A stretch of DNA of 64,000 bases from Linanthus parryae. Lineage: Eukaryota; Streptophyta; Magnoliopsida; Ericales; Polemoniaceae. Each line of letters starts with the position of its first letter. The first letter of the stretch is position 1. Shown one piece after another: positions 1 through 11,053 of this stretch. The notes beneath the pieces are model-generated. The model was not told where the DNA came from and made no database searches. It saw nothing but the letters and a program-made list of their open reading frames with translations. The translations under genes and the position numbers were made by a program. The stretch spans positions 56,591,891 to 56,655,890 of the forward strand of contig JALGPY010000003.1 of assembly GCA_023055425.1 (NCBI GenBank). The letters run 5' to 3'.

Positions 1-711
1 TTCACTCGGGGAATTTGGATTCAATCCAATTAGAGCGTCTAGGGAAAATTAAAGTCAAGCCGTATTACATGGAGTTGTGTCTCCCGTCAATGGGACAACT
101 TGCATTCAATGCAATAGCGGCTAAGAGGGTCTGAAAAATTCAAATGACTTGGCGACGAAAGACTATCTTAGAATTTGTGATGCCTAGACCCTCTGAGCTA
201 AAGGACGTGCCCAAGTCTTGGATTGTTTATGGTGGATGTTTGGGGACCCCTTAGTGAACTTGTGCGTAGGATCACTCTACTTCAATTTCTTGCTATTGGT
301 TGTGAAATTTCGAAAAAGACTTGTGAGAGCTTGATGATTTGGGTTAGTGATAGCGAGATTGCCCAATCTCTAACTAAAAAGAAAAAGAAATTTGCGTTGT
401 TTAATTCTTGCATTGTTCTATAATCGAGTTGCATTGAATAGTCATGTAGATTGCATGGGTGTGTGTGTTGTTTGTGTCACATGGCTAGTGAAGTTGAATG
501 CAATTCGGTGGATTGAAAATCATAGTGTGAGAGATGTTTTTGATTTTTCTCGGGACGCGCAAAAAGGTAGTGTGGGGGGATTTGATAACTCTATATTGGA
601 GTTATATTTCTTCTACGTTTGTGTACCGTTTTGTGTAGTTTCCGGGTTGAATATATTAGAAATACACTATGAACTTGAAGAAATTGGATAAGTGTAGCTT
701 TGAGTGATAAA
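1..711. other. Unassigned retroelement-like sequence
   Basis: No convincing gene is visible. Short open frames at 223-423 and 392-691 lack recognisable domains and are not supported by any signal. The stretch runs directly into a putative LTR. It may be the 3' untranslated part of an element whose coding region lies left of the window, but I see no polypurine tract that would prove this. Confidence 0.35.
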
Positions 712-2397
712 TTGTTAGTCTGGGCGTTTTTCACATTATTTACATTTAATTTGTCACTTTTGATCGCACGGGGTGTTTTCGTGTTGTGTTGGACAGAAAA
801 CGGAGCTCATGGATCAAGAGGAGGAGGAAAACGAACTTAAGAACATATGCGGAAGCTTGGGAGAGGAAGAAATTGGAAGAAAAGAGGACAAAGATGGAAA
901 AAGGGGTCAAAGTGTCATTTTAGAAAGTTTGGATAATGACACTTAACACTCCCAATGAAGAGTAGAAAAGAAGACTTAGAAAAATTGAGCAGAAGAAAAG
1001 TGAAGAAAAAACCCACTGAAGTGTAGGATCAAAAGTTGATCCTAGGATCTGAAGTAGATCGCAGGATCACAATATGCGATCGCACGATCAGTTGGGCGAA
1101 GTTGGTAGAGAAAAAAAGAAAACTCACTGGAGTGTAAGATCACCTCTGTGATCGTAGGATCAACCCAGATCGCACGATGAGAGAAAGGAGATCGTGCGAT
1201 CTTCTGAAGCTAGATGTGCGATTTTGCTTGTTTTTGAGCCAAAACTACGTCATTTAGTGTTATGTTATTTTCTAACCTAGTTGGGGAATAATTAATACAC
1301 GTAATATTGATTCAAGGAGTCACTCTTCATCTATTATTCATTCACTCACGCAAGGAGGAAGAGGAGAGACGGGGGTCAAGAGGAGGATTCCTCCTCCATT
1401 GAAGATCGAGGGTTTTCTCTCTTCTTCTTCTTCTTCTTCTCTCTCAATCTTTGTATGGAGAAACTTGTAAGTCTTGTTTGGTTGATTATTATTAGCTAGA
1501 CGTATTGCTAGGCATCTCTATGAGAGCCTAGGGTTCATGTAAACGATGATATTTTTTCGGATTTGATCTTTGCTTCATGATTTCTTGATTTCTTCTTTTG
1601 AGTCAACTCTAGTTTCTTGTTTATGTTAGTAATCCTAATTGAGTGACACGATTGGGAGATAAACTAGGGTTCAAGAACTGGGGTTTGTTCAATAGTTGAT
1701 TCATGCTTAAAGTTAGCAATATTTTAATTCAATTGTTCATAATCTATGCTTAATTCTTAAAGGGGATGGAGTAATTAACCGGAACCGTTAGTTGGCTAGT
1801 GAAGTGCGCGATAGTGACTTTAAATAGCTAGGATGAGATATGAGCATCAATCCCGTATCACTGAGACTGAGAAGAGACGTGTTAGGATTGGCTAGTGTGG
1901 GTAGATTCGGTAGGTGAGATTCAACTATTTCGTGCAACGGTGGACCGACAGGACCCGTTTTCGTGCATGTCGTTAGCCTACTAGAACGGACTGGTAGACA
2001 CAAGAGACCGATAGGAGATTGTAGTCTACCGTGAAGTAGAAGGACTTGAGACCGATAGGAGATAGTCAGTGCTGTTACCCGGCTTAGTTAGAATATAGTT
2101 AACGTGTTGCTCAGATAATCCGGAAATCGTCTACAACCCTAGGTGATCTAGAGATTGCCTAGTTTCTCCATATCTATTTCTTAAATATAAAAATACAAAA
2201 ATATCAGCTTAATTGTTATTTTAATTTATAAATCAATCAAACCCTTCCTCTTGTACCGTACTCTAAATTAAGTAACTAATTAAATAATCTCAAGCCTTTC
2301 CTCGTGGGATCGATAACTCGGGGTTGAAATACCACCCCTATATTACTTGACCGTGCACTTGCGCATACGCGTTAAGAATCTGCGTCAATTCCTAACA
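712..2397 (+). repeat. Putative 5' LTR of a Gypsy-type element
   Basis: The right end is well supported: the sequence ends CCTAACA at 2397 and is followed two bases later by a primer-binding site. The left end is a guess, placed at a TGTTAG at 712 that mirrors the CCTAACA end; TGTTAGG at 1880 is an alternative that would give a 518-bp LTR. The body contains a cluster of GATC-containing words (about 1025-1205), a run of TTC triplets (about 1421-1440) and a 3' part reminiscent of Tat-type LTR ends. No second copy is in the window, so length and identity between LTRs cannot be tested. Confidence 0.4.
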
Positions 2398-2399
2398 AG

Positions 2400-2411
2400 T
2401 GGTATCAGAGC
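2400..2411 (+). other. Primer-binding site, initiator tRNA-Met type
   Basis: TGGTATCAGAGC is the usual plant retrotransposon primer-binding site complementary to the 3' end of initiator tRNA-Met. It lies two bases after the CA end of the putative LTR, the normal spacing. Confidence 0.8.
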
Positions 2412-3193
2412 CAAGTTACGTTCTCAAGAGGAGCTTGGCGAGTTCGTGGTCAAGATCTGTCGGGTTTGATGGGAAGATTGGGTTTCCGCTATTTTGGCCT
2501 CTAAAACAGGGGGTGCAAGCACACCAAGCCTTTGTTGGGAGGCTATCGGATTCCTTGTTGGGGGAGCTATCGGGCTCTTGTTGTGGAGCATTGGAATTTT
2601 GGATCTAGTTTTAGTACATCCGGCACGCTTTCGGTTCCGGCATGCGTCAATCGATATGGCGTGCTCAACCCGACGAGTGATCTGGATCTATATTTGGATT
2701 TGGCAACTTGAATCAATTAGATAATTGAGGGAGAAACGTCATTGGAAGATGGAGTGTCCCAATAATCGTGCACCTGGAGATTTTGCTTCAGGTGGAGGAG
2801 GACGCTCAAGGACGATGTAGCTCTCTAGGCCCCTTGTGGGCGGATCGGGCTCCAGATATGGAGCATGGGTGCGTGTTATTTGACACGCAGATTGGTGGCG
2901 TGTTATTGTGCACACATCGGTTGGTGGCGCGATTGGATATTTGATTGGCGCGCTTAGGTTATTGGTTTTGCGCATTGGTGCGGTTGGCGGCGCAAATTGG
3001 CATGACGTCGTTTGATAGGCACTTTTGTCACTAAGTGTCATTGGAGTGACGTTGGGGTGTGCATTAGTCATGGTGCATTGAAGAGGCGTTTGTTGGGACG
3101 CATTGGGAGTGTGTTCAATTCCGCAAATTGGGAATACACTCGGGTTGAGTTTGTTGATGAGAATAATTGGTTTGGTTGCTATGGGGTTTGAAT
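2412..3193. other. Non-coding internal region of an LTR element
   Basis: Between the primer site and the next polypurine tract lie only about 0.8 kb, with no gag or pol motifs. The LTR before it (ending 2397) and the LTR after it (3207-3781) do not look alike, apart from sharing TTCCTAACA at their ends. This is therefore a chimera or a deletion remnant, not one complete small element. The 188-codon open frame on the minus strand at 2739-3305 crosses the LTR boundary and is taken as spurious. Confidence 0.5.
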
Positions 3194-3205
3194 CAAGGGG
3201 GAGGT
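3194..3205 (+). other. Polypurine tract
   Basis: A purine run (AAGGGGGAGG) lies immediately before the TG start of the LTR at 3207. This is the expected plus-strand priming site and marks 3207-3781 as a 3' LTR. Confidence 0.7.
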
Positions 3206-3206
3206 T

Positions 3207-3781
3207 TGTTGGGTTTCTTTTAAGTTGATTCAAACAAATAAATAAAAAAAGAACACAAAAAAAAAAAGAATCGGCACAAAACAAGGTAGTGAGTACGTAG
3301 TACATGTGCGTGTGTATGTATTGTAGTTGGAGAAGGACTGTTTAGTCCGGTAGTTAATTTTTTGTTTGGTCACGTACATGGGTTGGCAGTGGTATTACTT
3401 GGTGAAGTGGAGTATTGATGTGGCAGAATTGTAGTGAGCTATGATTATTGCATGGGCAACAGTTTGTTTTCAACTTGGAAACAAACTTTGGACAAAGTTG
3501 TGGACGGCTTTTTTTGGAACTCTTTATTTGTTTAGGAAACAAATATTGAGACGATTGTTTTCTTTACTTTGGGTCCAAGTTTGTACTAGTATAAATCGAT
3601 GATAGGGTAGTAACTTTGTAAGTAGTGCTTGCAATTTTTTTGGCTTCTCATCAATAAATTGAGTTTGGTTTTGCCGTGGATTAGCTAGTCTCAAAACTAG
3701 TGAACCACGTAAATTCTTGTGTTCTTGATCTTGCTTTTGTTTCTTGTTTTCTCTTGTTTCTCGCGTATTGGATTCCTAACA
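3207..3781 (+). repeat. Copia-like 3' LTR, 575 bp (copy 1)
   Basis: The LTR begins TGTTGGG and ends CCTAACA, an imperfect terminal inverted pair with the canonical TG...CA. It is preceded by a polypurine tract. A TATA-like TATAAAT lies at about 3591 and an AATAAA at about 3652. A second copy of the same family occurs at 49456-49608 plus 62732-63048, where two later elements interrupt it. Size and end sequence fit a Copia LTR, but no pol gene is attached here to prove the lineage. Confidence 0.75.
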
Positions 3782-4307
3782 GGTTTTTGACAAAATCAAT
3801 TCTGTAGGCAGCTAAAAGTCAGCGAGACAATACTGCATGGGATTTTTTTTTGTCAAAGGTCAAATCATTATATTGCACCAAACTTTGGAATGTTAAAACG
3901 AAAAGATAACTTTTTTAAAACGAAATTCATTGAACTAAGACGAAAAGATAACTCTTTTAAAACGAAATTCACTGAACTAAGCAGTACTGTTTGTAGTACA
4001 ACGACAAACAAAAATATGATAGAAATACTAAAACATTGTAGTATTGTCGATTAATCGCGTAACTAGTTACATAAAATTTTGTGTCGACAAAAAAACTGTC
4101 AACAAATGTCATATTTGTTGTAGCGAGTGAAAAATCTAAAACTTTTGAAATTTTAAGTTGTCAATAAATTGAGTTTCCTCTAGTGTTCTAATCCATTATA
4201 GCTGAAGGAGAAAACATACACACACACACAAAGAATTGCACCCGGAGAAACAAAAGATTGTACTTATGCACCAAAAATAAAGGAAACATAAAAATAGTTT
4301 TGTAAAT
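3782..4307. other. AT-rich intergenic sequence
   Basis: No gene found. Two imperfect direct repeats (about 3895-3935 and 3939-3978, sharing a GAAAAGATAAC word and an AACGAAATTCA word) are visible. From about 4165 the sequence is similar to 48,55x onward, the segment that lacks the Helitron. Confidence 0.5.
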
Positions 4308-4488
4308 GAGGGGCGCTATGCTTCACCCTTTTTTCTTCACCCTTCAAGTTCACCTCCTATGTGTCAAGATATGATTGTTGGGAATATTTATTTTAAGATA
4401 TTTCTATAATTGCATCACCAATCAAAAACATCCACATAGGAGGTGAAATTAAGGGGTGAAGAAAAAAGGGTGACGTTTAGCATTTCCC
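4308..4488. mobile_element. MULE-type MITE, 181 bp, with 9-bp target duplication
   Basis: The two ends are inverted repeats about 55 bp long: both contain CACCCTTTTTTCTTCACCC and then TTCACCTCCTATGTG when read inward. The element is flanked by a perfect 9-bp direct repeat TTTGTAAAT (4299-4307 and 4489-4497), the target-duplication length of Mutator-like elements. It has no coding capacity. The related sequence near 48,700 carries a single uninterrupted target-like site, which supports the insertion. Confidence 0.85.
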
Positions 4489-4702
4489 TTTGTAAATACG
4501 TATTTCTTGTACTTCTCTTTTATTTTACTTAGAAACGTCTTTCCTTTTTTTATGAACTATTGTTTTCTCATTTTTATATGAGAAGACTGTACTCATTTTT
4601 GTGTAATAAGTGAACGACAAAAATGTTATGCAAATGCATAAGTTGGTTATACATTTTCAATGCACATTATTTTAACTCTTTTAATGTCTGTTTGCTCCTA
4701 TA
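4489..4702. other. Left flank of the large Helitron
   Basis: AT-rich, without a gene. It matches the paralogous segment at about 48,700-48,877 base by base up to the A at 4702, where the Helitron begins. Confidence 0.6.
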
Positions 4703-4732
4703 TCCTACTACCTATATAAAAGAAGTTACGGC

Positions 4733-5638
4733 CAGTTTGCGTGGCAGTGGTGGTCCAATTACGTGCTGCCAATTCGGACCAAGTGCCAGCGAAATGCCTA
4801 CGTAATTGTGACGTGTAGAAAAGGTCGGTTATGCCCTTGCTGACGTGGAACCGATAGGCTGTGGTTGAAGGGCAATATTGTCTTTTGAACTGTCTCTGGT
4901 TGGTTTGGGCTGTGGAACATGAACTTCGTAGTCGGTGATCTTCTTGGTGGGACAGGTGGCGATGCTCCGCGTAGCTGTGGCTGGTTTCCGGCAATCGTTA
5001 GTGGGACAGGTGTCGACTTTTTGCCATTTATTCTTAAGTATGTGGGAGACGGCTCTTCTGATGTTGGTGCCATTTGCTGATTTATTGTCAGTGGGTTAGT
5101 TCTTTCGTCTCTCTTCGTCTCTGTGTTTTCTACGGGTTGTGGGTTTTGTTTTCGCCGGCTGCCGGAAATTGGTATGGTGGGTTGTGCGTTATCCGGTACT
5201 TGGTGTGTGTATCGGTTTGTTAGGTTCTGTGGGGTTGTTGAATTGGGTTTTTTGACTTGGGTTTTACTTTTTTCTTTTTACCGGGCAGTTGGTGGTTGGG
5301 GTGGGGGGGTTTATTTGGTTGGTTGTGGATTGAATATTTACTCTGCCATGTGGGTTGTTGTAATACTTACTTGCATGTGTGTTTTTTATGATGATGATTA
5401 ACAAATAGGTATTTCTATATGGTTTGATTGCTTGCATGTGTGTGTTCTGGGGTTTTTTTGTTGGCTAATGGTGTTATTACTGCATGTAGAAGTGTGCTAT
5501 ATATACGTATAGGCTCTGCATGTGGTGGTTGTAGCCAGTTGATAAGATGATGCTTGGTTAGTATGATTCACATTTGCTTACATTCAGTGTTGGTGTTTGC
5601 AGGTTGATCAGCTGTTGGTTGAGCAAGGAATTTGTTGT
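4733..5638 (+). other. Helitron 5' leader region
   Basis: Rich in G and T on the plus strand, with no domain-bearing open frame. Small open frames here (for example 5123-5401) have no recognisable motif. The region probably holds the promoter and 5' untranslated exons of the Rep/helicase gene. Confidence 0.5.
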
Positions 5639-6792
5639 GATCGCTTATCTGGTATGGTCATATCTGTTAGAGTTGGCATTGTGTGTTTTGTTCATGCCTG
5701 TTGTTTGTTGCTGAGTTTCTGTTCTGGCTTGCTAGCGTGTGGGATTTGTGTCTTGCCATCCCTTTGGTTTTTTGTTTGTTTGTTTGGTTGAGTTAATTTT
5801 ACCTGGTTTAATGTGTAATGCTGGCTCAGTGTCTTAAGCTGGTGCGTTTCTTTTAGTAATGAGGCATCTCGGTGACGTTGGAATCGGTATAAATCATGTG
5901 TAATCTGTATTGATGGTGCGACTGAGAATTTGCGGTGTAAATGTGGTTTGTCTACTGCTTGGTTATTTGGTGTAGTTTTTGTGTCTGCGATGTTGTTATC
6001 GTGGTTGAAGTTAATTGATGTTTGTGGCTTTTTGTAGTGTTTGGCCTGTGGTTTCTAAATGCCTAGGTAGTCTTGGGAAACGTACTCGCCGGGGTTTAGT
6101 GGGGGAGGAGCTAGCACGCGGTTCAGGATTATCTGCAGAAGTTAACAGTCCTGGCCCGGCTCTTCGGCCGACGAGTAGATCGCGGTTGGAAAATGCGGAT
6201 GGTGGGCCTTCGTCTGATTGCTTATCTGGTATGTTCATATCTGTTAGAGTTGGTAGTGTGTGTTTAGTTTCATGCCTGTTGTTTGTTGCCGTGTTTCTGT
6301 TTTGGTTTGCCAGCGTGTGGGATTTGTGTCTTTCCATCCCTTTGGTTTTTAGTTTGTTTGTTTGGTTTAGTTACTTTTACCTGGTTTAATGTGTAATGCT
6401 GGCTCAGTGTCTTAAGCTGGTGCGTTTATTTTAATAATGAGGTATCTCGGTCAGGTTGGAATCGGTATAAACCCTGTGTAATCTGGATTGATGGTGCGAC
6501 TGAGAATTTGCGGTGGAAATATGGTTTGTTTACTGCTTGGTTATTTGGTATAGATTTTGTGTCCGTGATGTTGTTACCGTGGTTGAAGTTAGTTGATGTT
6601 TGTGTCTTTATGTAGTGTGTGGCCTGTAGTTTCTAAATGCCTGTAGGTAGTCTTGGGAAACGTACTCGCCGGGGTTTAGTGGAGGAGGAGCTAGCACGTG
6701 GTTCAGGATTATCTGCAGGAGTTAACACTCCTGGCCCGGCTTTTCGGCCGCCGGGTAGACCGCGGTCGGAAAATGCGAATAGTAGGCCTTCA
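5639..6792 (+). repeat. Tandem duplication, 577-bp unit, two copies
   Basis: Copy one (5639-6215) and copy two (6216-6792) both start with a GATYGCTTATCTGG word and stay recognisably alike to the words GGAAAATGCG and GGCCTTC at their ends. Each unit carries intron-like sequence followed by one copy of the coding segment that begins LGKRTRRGL in the Rep N-terminal exon. Only the second copy reads on into the long exon at 6637-7294. The copies differ at many positions, so the duplication is not recent. Confidence 0.85.
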
Positions 6793-8487
6793 TCTGCAGG
6801 AGGTAATACGTCTGCCATAGCTCCGCGGCCCTTGGGTAGACCGCGGGGGCGTATTGCGAATCCCAGCCTGTCTGTGCACAATGCAGATGTGAGGGGCTCT
6901 GTTATCGGTTCTGTTGACTATACCGCGATACCAGGTAGTAGTGTGCAAGCACCTAGGTATGCTTCCCCGTATCCCATGCCTGTTGGTTCCATGGCTATTA
7001 GGGGTTTTGGGCTGAACAGACCGTCTGTTGGTTTTGCGGCCGGATATGGTACTGCTTTGGATGCCTATAATGGTTTACCAAATACTGTGCTGTCCTATAT
7101 GCCAGCCGTGTCATCTGGGTTGCTGAATATTGCTTCAGGCGCGTCGGGTTCTTCATCGCCAGGTTCATTACAGCATCCAGACACTGTCTATGCGCCTCCC
7201 GGGAATAGAGGGACCTCTGTCGTACCCCCTGCTGTATCTGTGGGTGAATGTAATAGTCGTGATGGCGGTGCTGCTCCAGTTCCCCGGCCACCCCGTTAGT
7301 CTTCTGTTCTCGATTATGGTTTCATTTGTATTTATATGTGTTTTCAGTTATGGTTTGATATCTGTTAACTGGTTTTTTATTTGGTTGTGTAGGGCAGAGA
7401 CGTACGAAATAGTGGGAGAGGGGTGATCCGCCCCCGCCTATGGAGCCAAGCATGCTGCCCTCTCCACGGAGATGTCCACATTGTGATGCTAAGTTATTTG
7501 CGTACGAACCAAATGGCTTTTGCTGCAGTGAGGGGTGTGTAGTCCTTGCCCCCCATGAGATCCCAAATTCGATGGTGGAGTTGTTCCTGTCCGACAATGT
7601 GACTAGCGAAGATTTTCCGGAACAATATTCGTGCATACAATTGCCTGTTTTCCTTCACTTCGATGGGTGTGAAAGCTGATCCTCACTCGAAGAATGAAAG
7701 CAAAGGGATCTATACATTCCGTGTACAGAGCCAGATATAGCACTACATTAATGATATTGATCCTGGCCAACAACCTCCTAGATATCTACAGGTTTATTTC
7801 TATGATTCAGTCTTCCAGCTGCAGGGCCGAGTGAAGGCTTTTGAAAATCTTTATCCGGCTGTTATTTGATGCTTGACTGATATTCTAGAGGCCAATCCTT
7901 ATAACCAGTCATTTCAGTCTATTAGTGCAAGCCCTGAATTTGCTGATTGTGATGTTTGGATTAAATGCGATCCCGGACTTGATCAGCGAACGCAAAATTT
8001 ACCCACATCTAATCAGGTTGCAGCAATTTGGATTGACGATGAGTCGCGTGCTGGTAAATACGTCCATGATATTAGGGTAAGGCATAAGGGTGGTGAAGCA
8101 AAGAGTATTCAGTATTATCTGGGTTGTTTTGATCCGCTTCAGTATCCTATCATGTTACCTCGTGGGCAGCCTGGATGGCATCCTAGAATTTATAAAAAAC
8201 CTCCGAAAAAGAAGTCACGAAAAGGTAGTTTGATGTTGTTACTTAGTATGTGTGAGTTTATATTACCAGTGTTGTTGTGTGTGGTGTGTTGCTGAATAAT
8301 GAGCCTCTGATTGCAGGTCCAAATGATGCAGAGTCTGACAGTGCAACTGTTAGCTGTCGTCAGTATTACTGCTACCGGTTACAGATGCGAGATATACGCC
8401 GGTCATCGATGTTGTTCTTTGGGCGTCTGCTTCAGCAATACATGGTCGATATGTATGTGAAACGCGAGACAAGCAGGCTAGATTATG
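6637..8487 (+). pseudogene. Helitron Rep/helicase, N-terminal part, damaged
   Basis: Exon one (6637-7294) encodes a basic, proline-rich N-terminus with two AT-hook-like motifs (GRPRSE near residue 41, GRPRGR near residue 68). Joining GTTAGT at 7295 to the AG before 7393 restores the frame and leads into a Helitron N-terminal zinc motif (CPHC, residues CCSEGC) with one in-frame TAG at about 7408. A frameshift lies near 7625. Two further in-frame stops follow, a TAG in the reading that gives FRVQSQI-stop-HYIND (near 7730) and a TGA near 7868. Then comes the conserved Helitron stretch DQRTQNLPTSNQVAAIW, an intron 8226-8316, and GRLLQQYMVDMY ending RLDYVR. At about 8488 the reading breaks off into an inverted segment. 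The rolling-circle nuclease region with the HUH motif should follow and is absent from the window. Confidence 0.85.
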
Positions 8488-9112
8488 TGCGTCCACCCCG
8501 AGTTCGTAGAATTCCATACATAATGTTCGGGAAACTCACTGTAGAGCCACTGCCTAGCTTCTGGATCCCGTTTATTTGTTTCAAAATATTCGGTTAACAT
8601 CGTCTTCTTATATTTCTTATCCGTCGCGATATACGCAAGTTTCGTATATTTGTCGAATGCAATGTACTGCATTCCAGGTAGATGAAGCTGGAGGACAGTG
8701 ACATCAGGATACATCTCATTCAAAGGAAACTTGAAGATACGCCAAGCAGCTTCAGGCGGGGAAATCCATCTAGCAGACTGAAAAGCCTTTATTTCATCTA
8801 TGCAACCCTTCTGTTCTGATATCACTTGGAACACAACCCTGTCGTGACCTTTGTGTATATATTTGTACAGATATTAAACAGCCTTTATGGTTGAGCATAT
8901 TTCTACATTTATGTGGCAGTCATACTTAGCAAGCAAGTAAGGGTTATACGGCACAACCCACCTGTTGTCCAATGTTTGTCCTCTTACCCCAACAGTTCGG
9001 CCATTTCTTTGCCGGCGATAAACTGCGAATGCATCATCACCAGTCCTTGTAACATCTGAAAATTCCCGGGGATATTTGTTCTTGCAGCCAGTTTTAGGTC
9101 GCATGCAAGAGG
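8488..9112 (-). pseudogene. Inverted internal piece of the Helitron Rep/helicase
   Basis: On the minus strand this segment reads through typical Helitron sequence: CMRPKTGCKNKYPREF, LDNRWVVPYNPYLLAKYDCH, then an in-frame TAA directly after IKAV (near 8873), KYIHKGHDRVVFQV, and EFPEHYVWNS. The plus-strand Rep pieces on both sides are in normal orientation, so this block of about 0.62 kb was flipped in place. If it is turned back, the order becomes RLDYVR, CKNKYPREF...YVWNS, AIGRTVAANP, which is the normal order except that the whole Rep nuclease core between RLDYVR and CMRPKTG is missing. Confidence 0.85.
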
Positions 9113-9481
9113 TGATGCTATTGGTCGTACAGTGGCTGCTAATCCCGCGGAAGGTGAGCGTTTCTTCTTGCGTATACTGCTAATGCATGTCAGAGGTGCA
9201 GAATCATACAAGCATCTTCGGACCGTCGGTATTCATGTGTGCGAACCATATTGTGATGCTTGCGAAAAACTTGGGCTGCTTGAGAAAGACACTGCATTGG
9301 AAGATTGTTTAGAAGAGGCTACAACATTCCAGATGCCACACACTTTAGGACGACTGTTTGCCACCATTCTGGTCTTCTGCCAGCCGAGTAATCGTCGGCA
9401 GCTGTGGGAACGATTTTATGCTAAGCTTTCTGAAGACTATGTCGTGGAGAAGCCAATAGTGAAGGTCAGGTCCTTTCAAGG
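9113..9481 (+). pseudogene. Helitron Rep/helicase linker segment
   Basis: Plus-strand reading resumes with AIGRTVAANPAEGERFFLRI and LLMHVRGAESY, the conserved region between the Rep and helicase domains, followed by LGLLEKDTALEDCLEEA and LFATILVFCQPSN. The frame ends at 9488 in a TAA. The normal continuation (TLRHVNMVLESMG) is in another frame, so a frameshift near 9476 separates this piece from the helicase frame. Confidence 0.8.
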
Positions 9482-9499
9482 ACTCTAAGACATGTAAAC

Positions 9500-11053
9500 A
9501 TGGTACTCGAGTCAATGGGAAGGCAGTTAAGAGATTATAACTTGCCAATGGATATTAATGGTTCCGATGAAGTTGCACCGCTAAATCGAGAGATCGATGA
9601 AGAGTTAGCAATTCCTATCCCTCCAGAAGACATTGCGGCATCGAAGCAACTGAATGAGGACCAGCAAACTGCATATGATGTAATCATTGATCATGTTTTG
9701 CGGAAGAAAGGTGCGTGTTTCTTTGTTGATGGGCCTGGTGGGACTGGGAAGACATTCCTTTACAGAGCTATCCTCGCTCGTATTCGTGGCATGGGTTATA
9801 TTGCATTGGCTACTGCCAGCACAGGTATTGCAGCATCCAATTTACCTAGGGGTCGAACAGTGCATTCTCGCTTCAAGCTACCTCTGGACATAAAAGAGCA
9901 GAGTTGCTGCAACATTGGGAAGCGGACTGCCTTAGCAGAGCTGATTCGACAATCAAGTGTAATTACGTGGGATGAGGTCACAATGGCAAAGAAGCAGAAT
10001 ATCGAGGCTTTTGAATCTATGCTCCGCGATATATGCTTGAGCAACGAATTGTTTGGAGGGAAGGTTGTTGTTTTCGGTGGTGATTTTAGGCAAGTACTTC
10101 CTCTGACAGTGCGAGCAACGAAGGAGGAGTGCATATGTAACAGCATTGTTGCTTCACACCTGTGGCCTCATATGCGCCTATTACGTCTAACGGTGAACAT
10201 GAGGGCAATACATGATCCATCTTTTGCGGAGTTTCTATTATCAGCTGGGGATGGCCGCTTGCAAGAAAATGATGAATCCTTATTAAAGCTACCGCAATCT
10301 ATGGTTGTGCCTTTTGTAAATGAAAGAGCATCGATTAATGCTTTCATTGATTACGTTCACCCTAACTTTGAAAGCGATTGCCTGAAGTCTGATTACCTTG
10401 TGTATCGGGCCATCTTGACACCAAGAAATGATTGTGTTGATTTACTGAATCAAATTTTACTTGGTAGATTCCCTGGTAACACACATGTCTACACAAGTTT
10501 TGATCATTGTCTTCCTGGTAGCCGAGATAACCATTCTTTGGAGTTTTTACATACTCTTACACCTAATGAACTGCCTCCTCATGAGCCATGCTTAAAATGT
10601 GGTTGTCCTGTGATGTTGTTACGAAATTTAGATTCATCTGCCGGGCTGTCTAATGGTATTAAACTCATTTGTAAAAATCTCCTTCCTAATATCATACATG
10701 CTGAAATAGCTATAGGACACAATAAAGGGAAGGATGTCTACATACCTAGGATACCACTCAGGCCATCTGAGACAGATAACTACCCAGTTGAGTTTGAAAG
10801 AAAACAATTCCCGGTCCGACTATGCTTTGCTATGACAATTAACAAGTCCCAAGGCCAAACTTTGCAGTATGTTGGTATTTATCTTCCTCAACCAGTATTC
10901 TCGCACGGTCAACTCTATGTTGCATTATCTCGAGCAACGTTGTCTGCGACAGTGAAAATTTTAATACATCCACTTGATAATATCCAAACTGTTGACAGTA
11001 CCCAGAATGTTGTGTATAAACATCTGCTACGTCGAGCATCCGGGCAATTATAA
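9500..11053 (+). CDS. Helitron PIF1-type helicase domain, 517 aa, open
   Basis: This is the superfamily 1 helicase half of a Helitron transposase, which unwinds DNA during rolling-circle transposition. Visible motifs in order: Walker A GPGGTGKT (about residue 78), Walker B-like WDEV (about 154), GGDFRQVLP (about 191), NMR (about 235), and near the C-terminus NKSQGQTL and YVALSRA. The frame has no stop in 517 codons, in contrast to the Rep part upstream. The ATG at 9500 is probably not a real start, because the natural reading enters from upstream in this frame (TLRHVN before the Met). Conservation of the motifs suggests it was functional until recently. A stand-alone PIF1 helicase is unlikely because the linker upstream is Helitron-specific. 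Confidence 0.9.
   Translation: MVLESMGRQLRDYNLPMDINGSDEVAPLNREIDEELAIPIPPEDIAASKQLNEDQQTAYDVIIDHVLRKKGACFFVDGPGGTGKTFLYRAILARIRGMGYIALATASTGIAASNLPRGRTVHSRFKLPLDIKEQSCCNIGKRTALAELIRQSSVITWDEVTMAKKQNIEAFESMLRDICLSNELFGGKVVVFGGDFRQVLPLTVRATKEECICNSIVASHLWPHMRLLRLTVNMRAIHDPSFAEFLLSAGDGRLQENDESLLKLPQSMVVPFVNERASINAFIDYVHPNFESDCLKSDYLVYRAILTPRNDCVDLLNQILLGRFPGNTHVYTSFDHCLPGSRDNHSLEFLHTLTPNELPPHEPCLKCGCPVMLLRNLDSSAGLSNGIKLICKNLLPNIIHAEIAIGHNKGKDVYIPRIPLRPSETDNYPVEFERKQFPVRLCFAMTINKSQGQTLQYVGIYLPQPVFSHGQLYVALSRATLSATVKILIHPLDNIQTVDSTQNVVYKHLLRRASGQL

Noticed and set aside
2739..3305. 188-codon minus-strand ORF
   Set aside because: It crosses the polypurine tract and LTR start, has no domain, and opposes the element's orientation.
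7322..7636. Minus-strand ORF opposite the Helitron zinc motif
   Set aside because: Shadow of the conserved plus-strand Rep N-terminal sequence.
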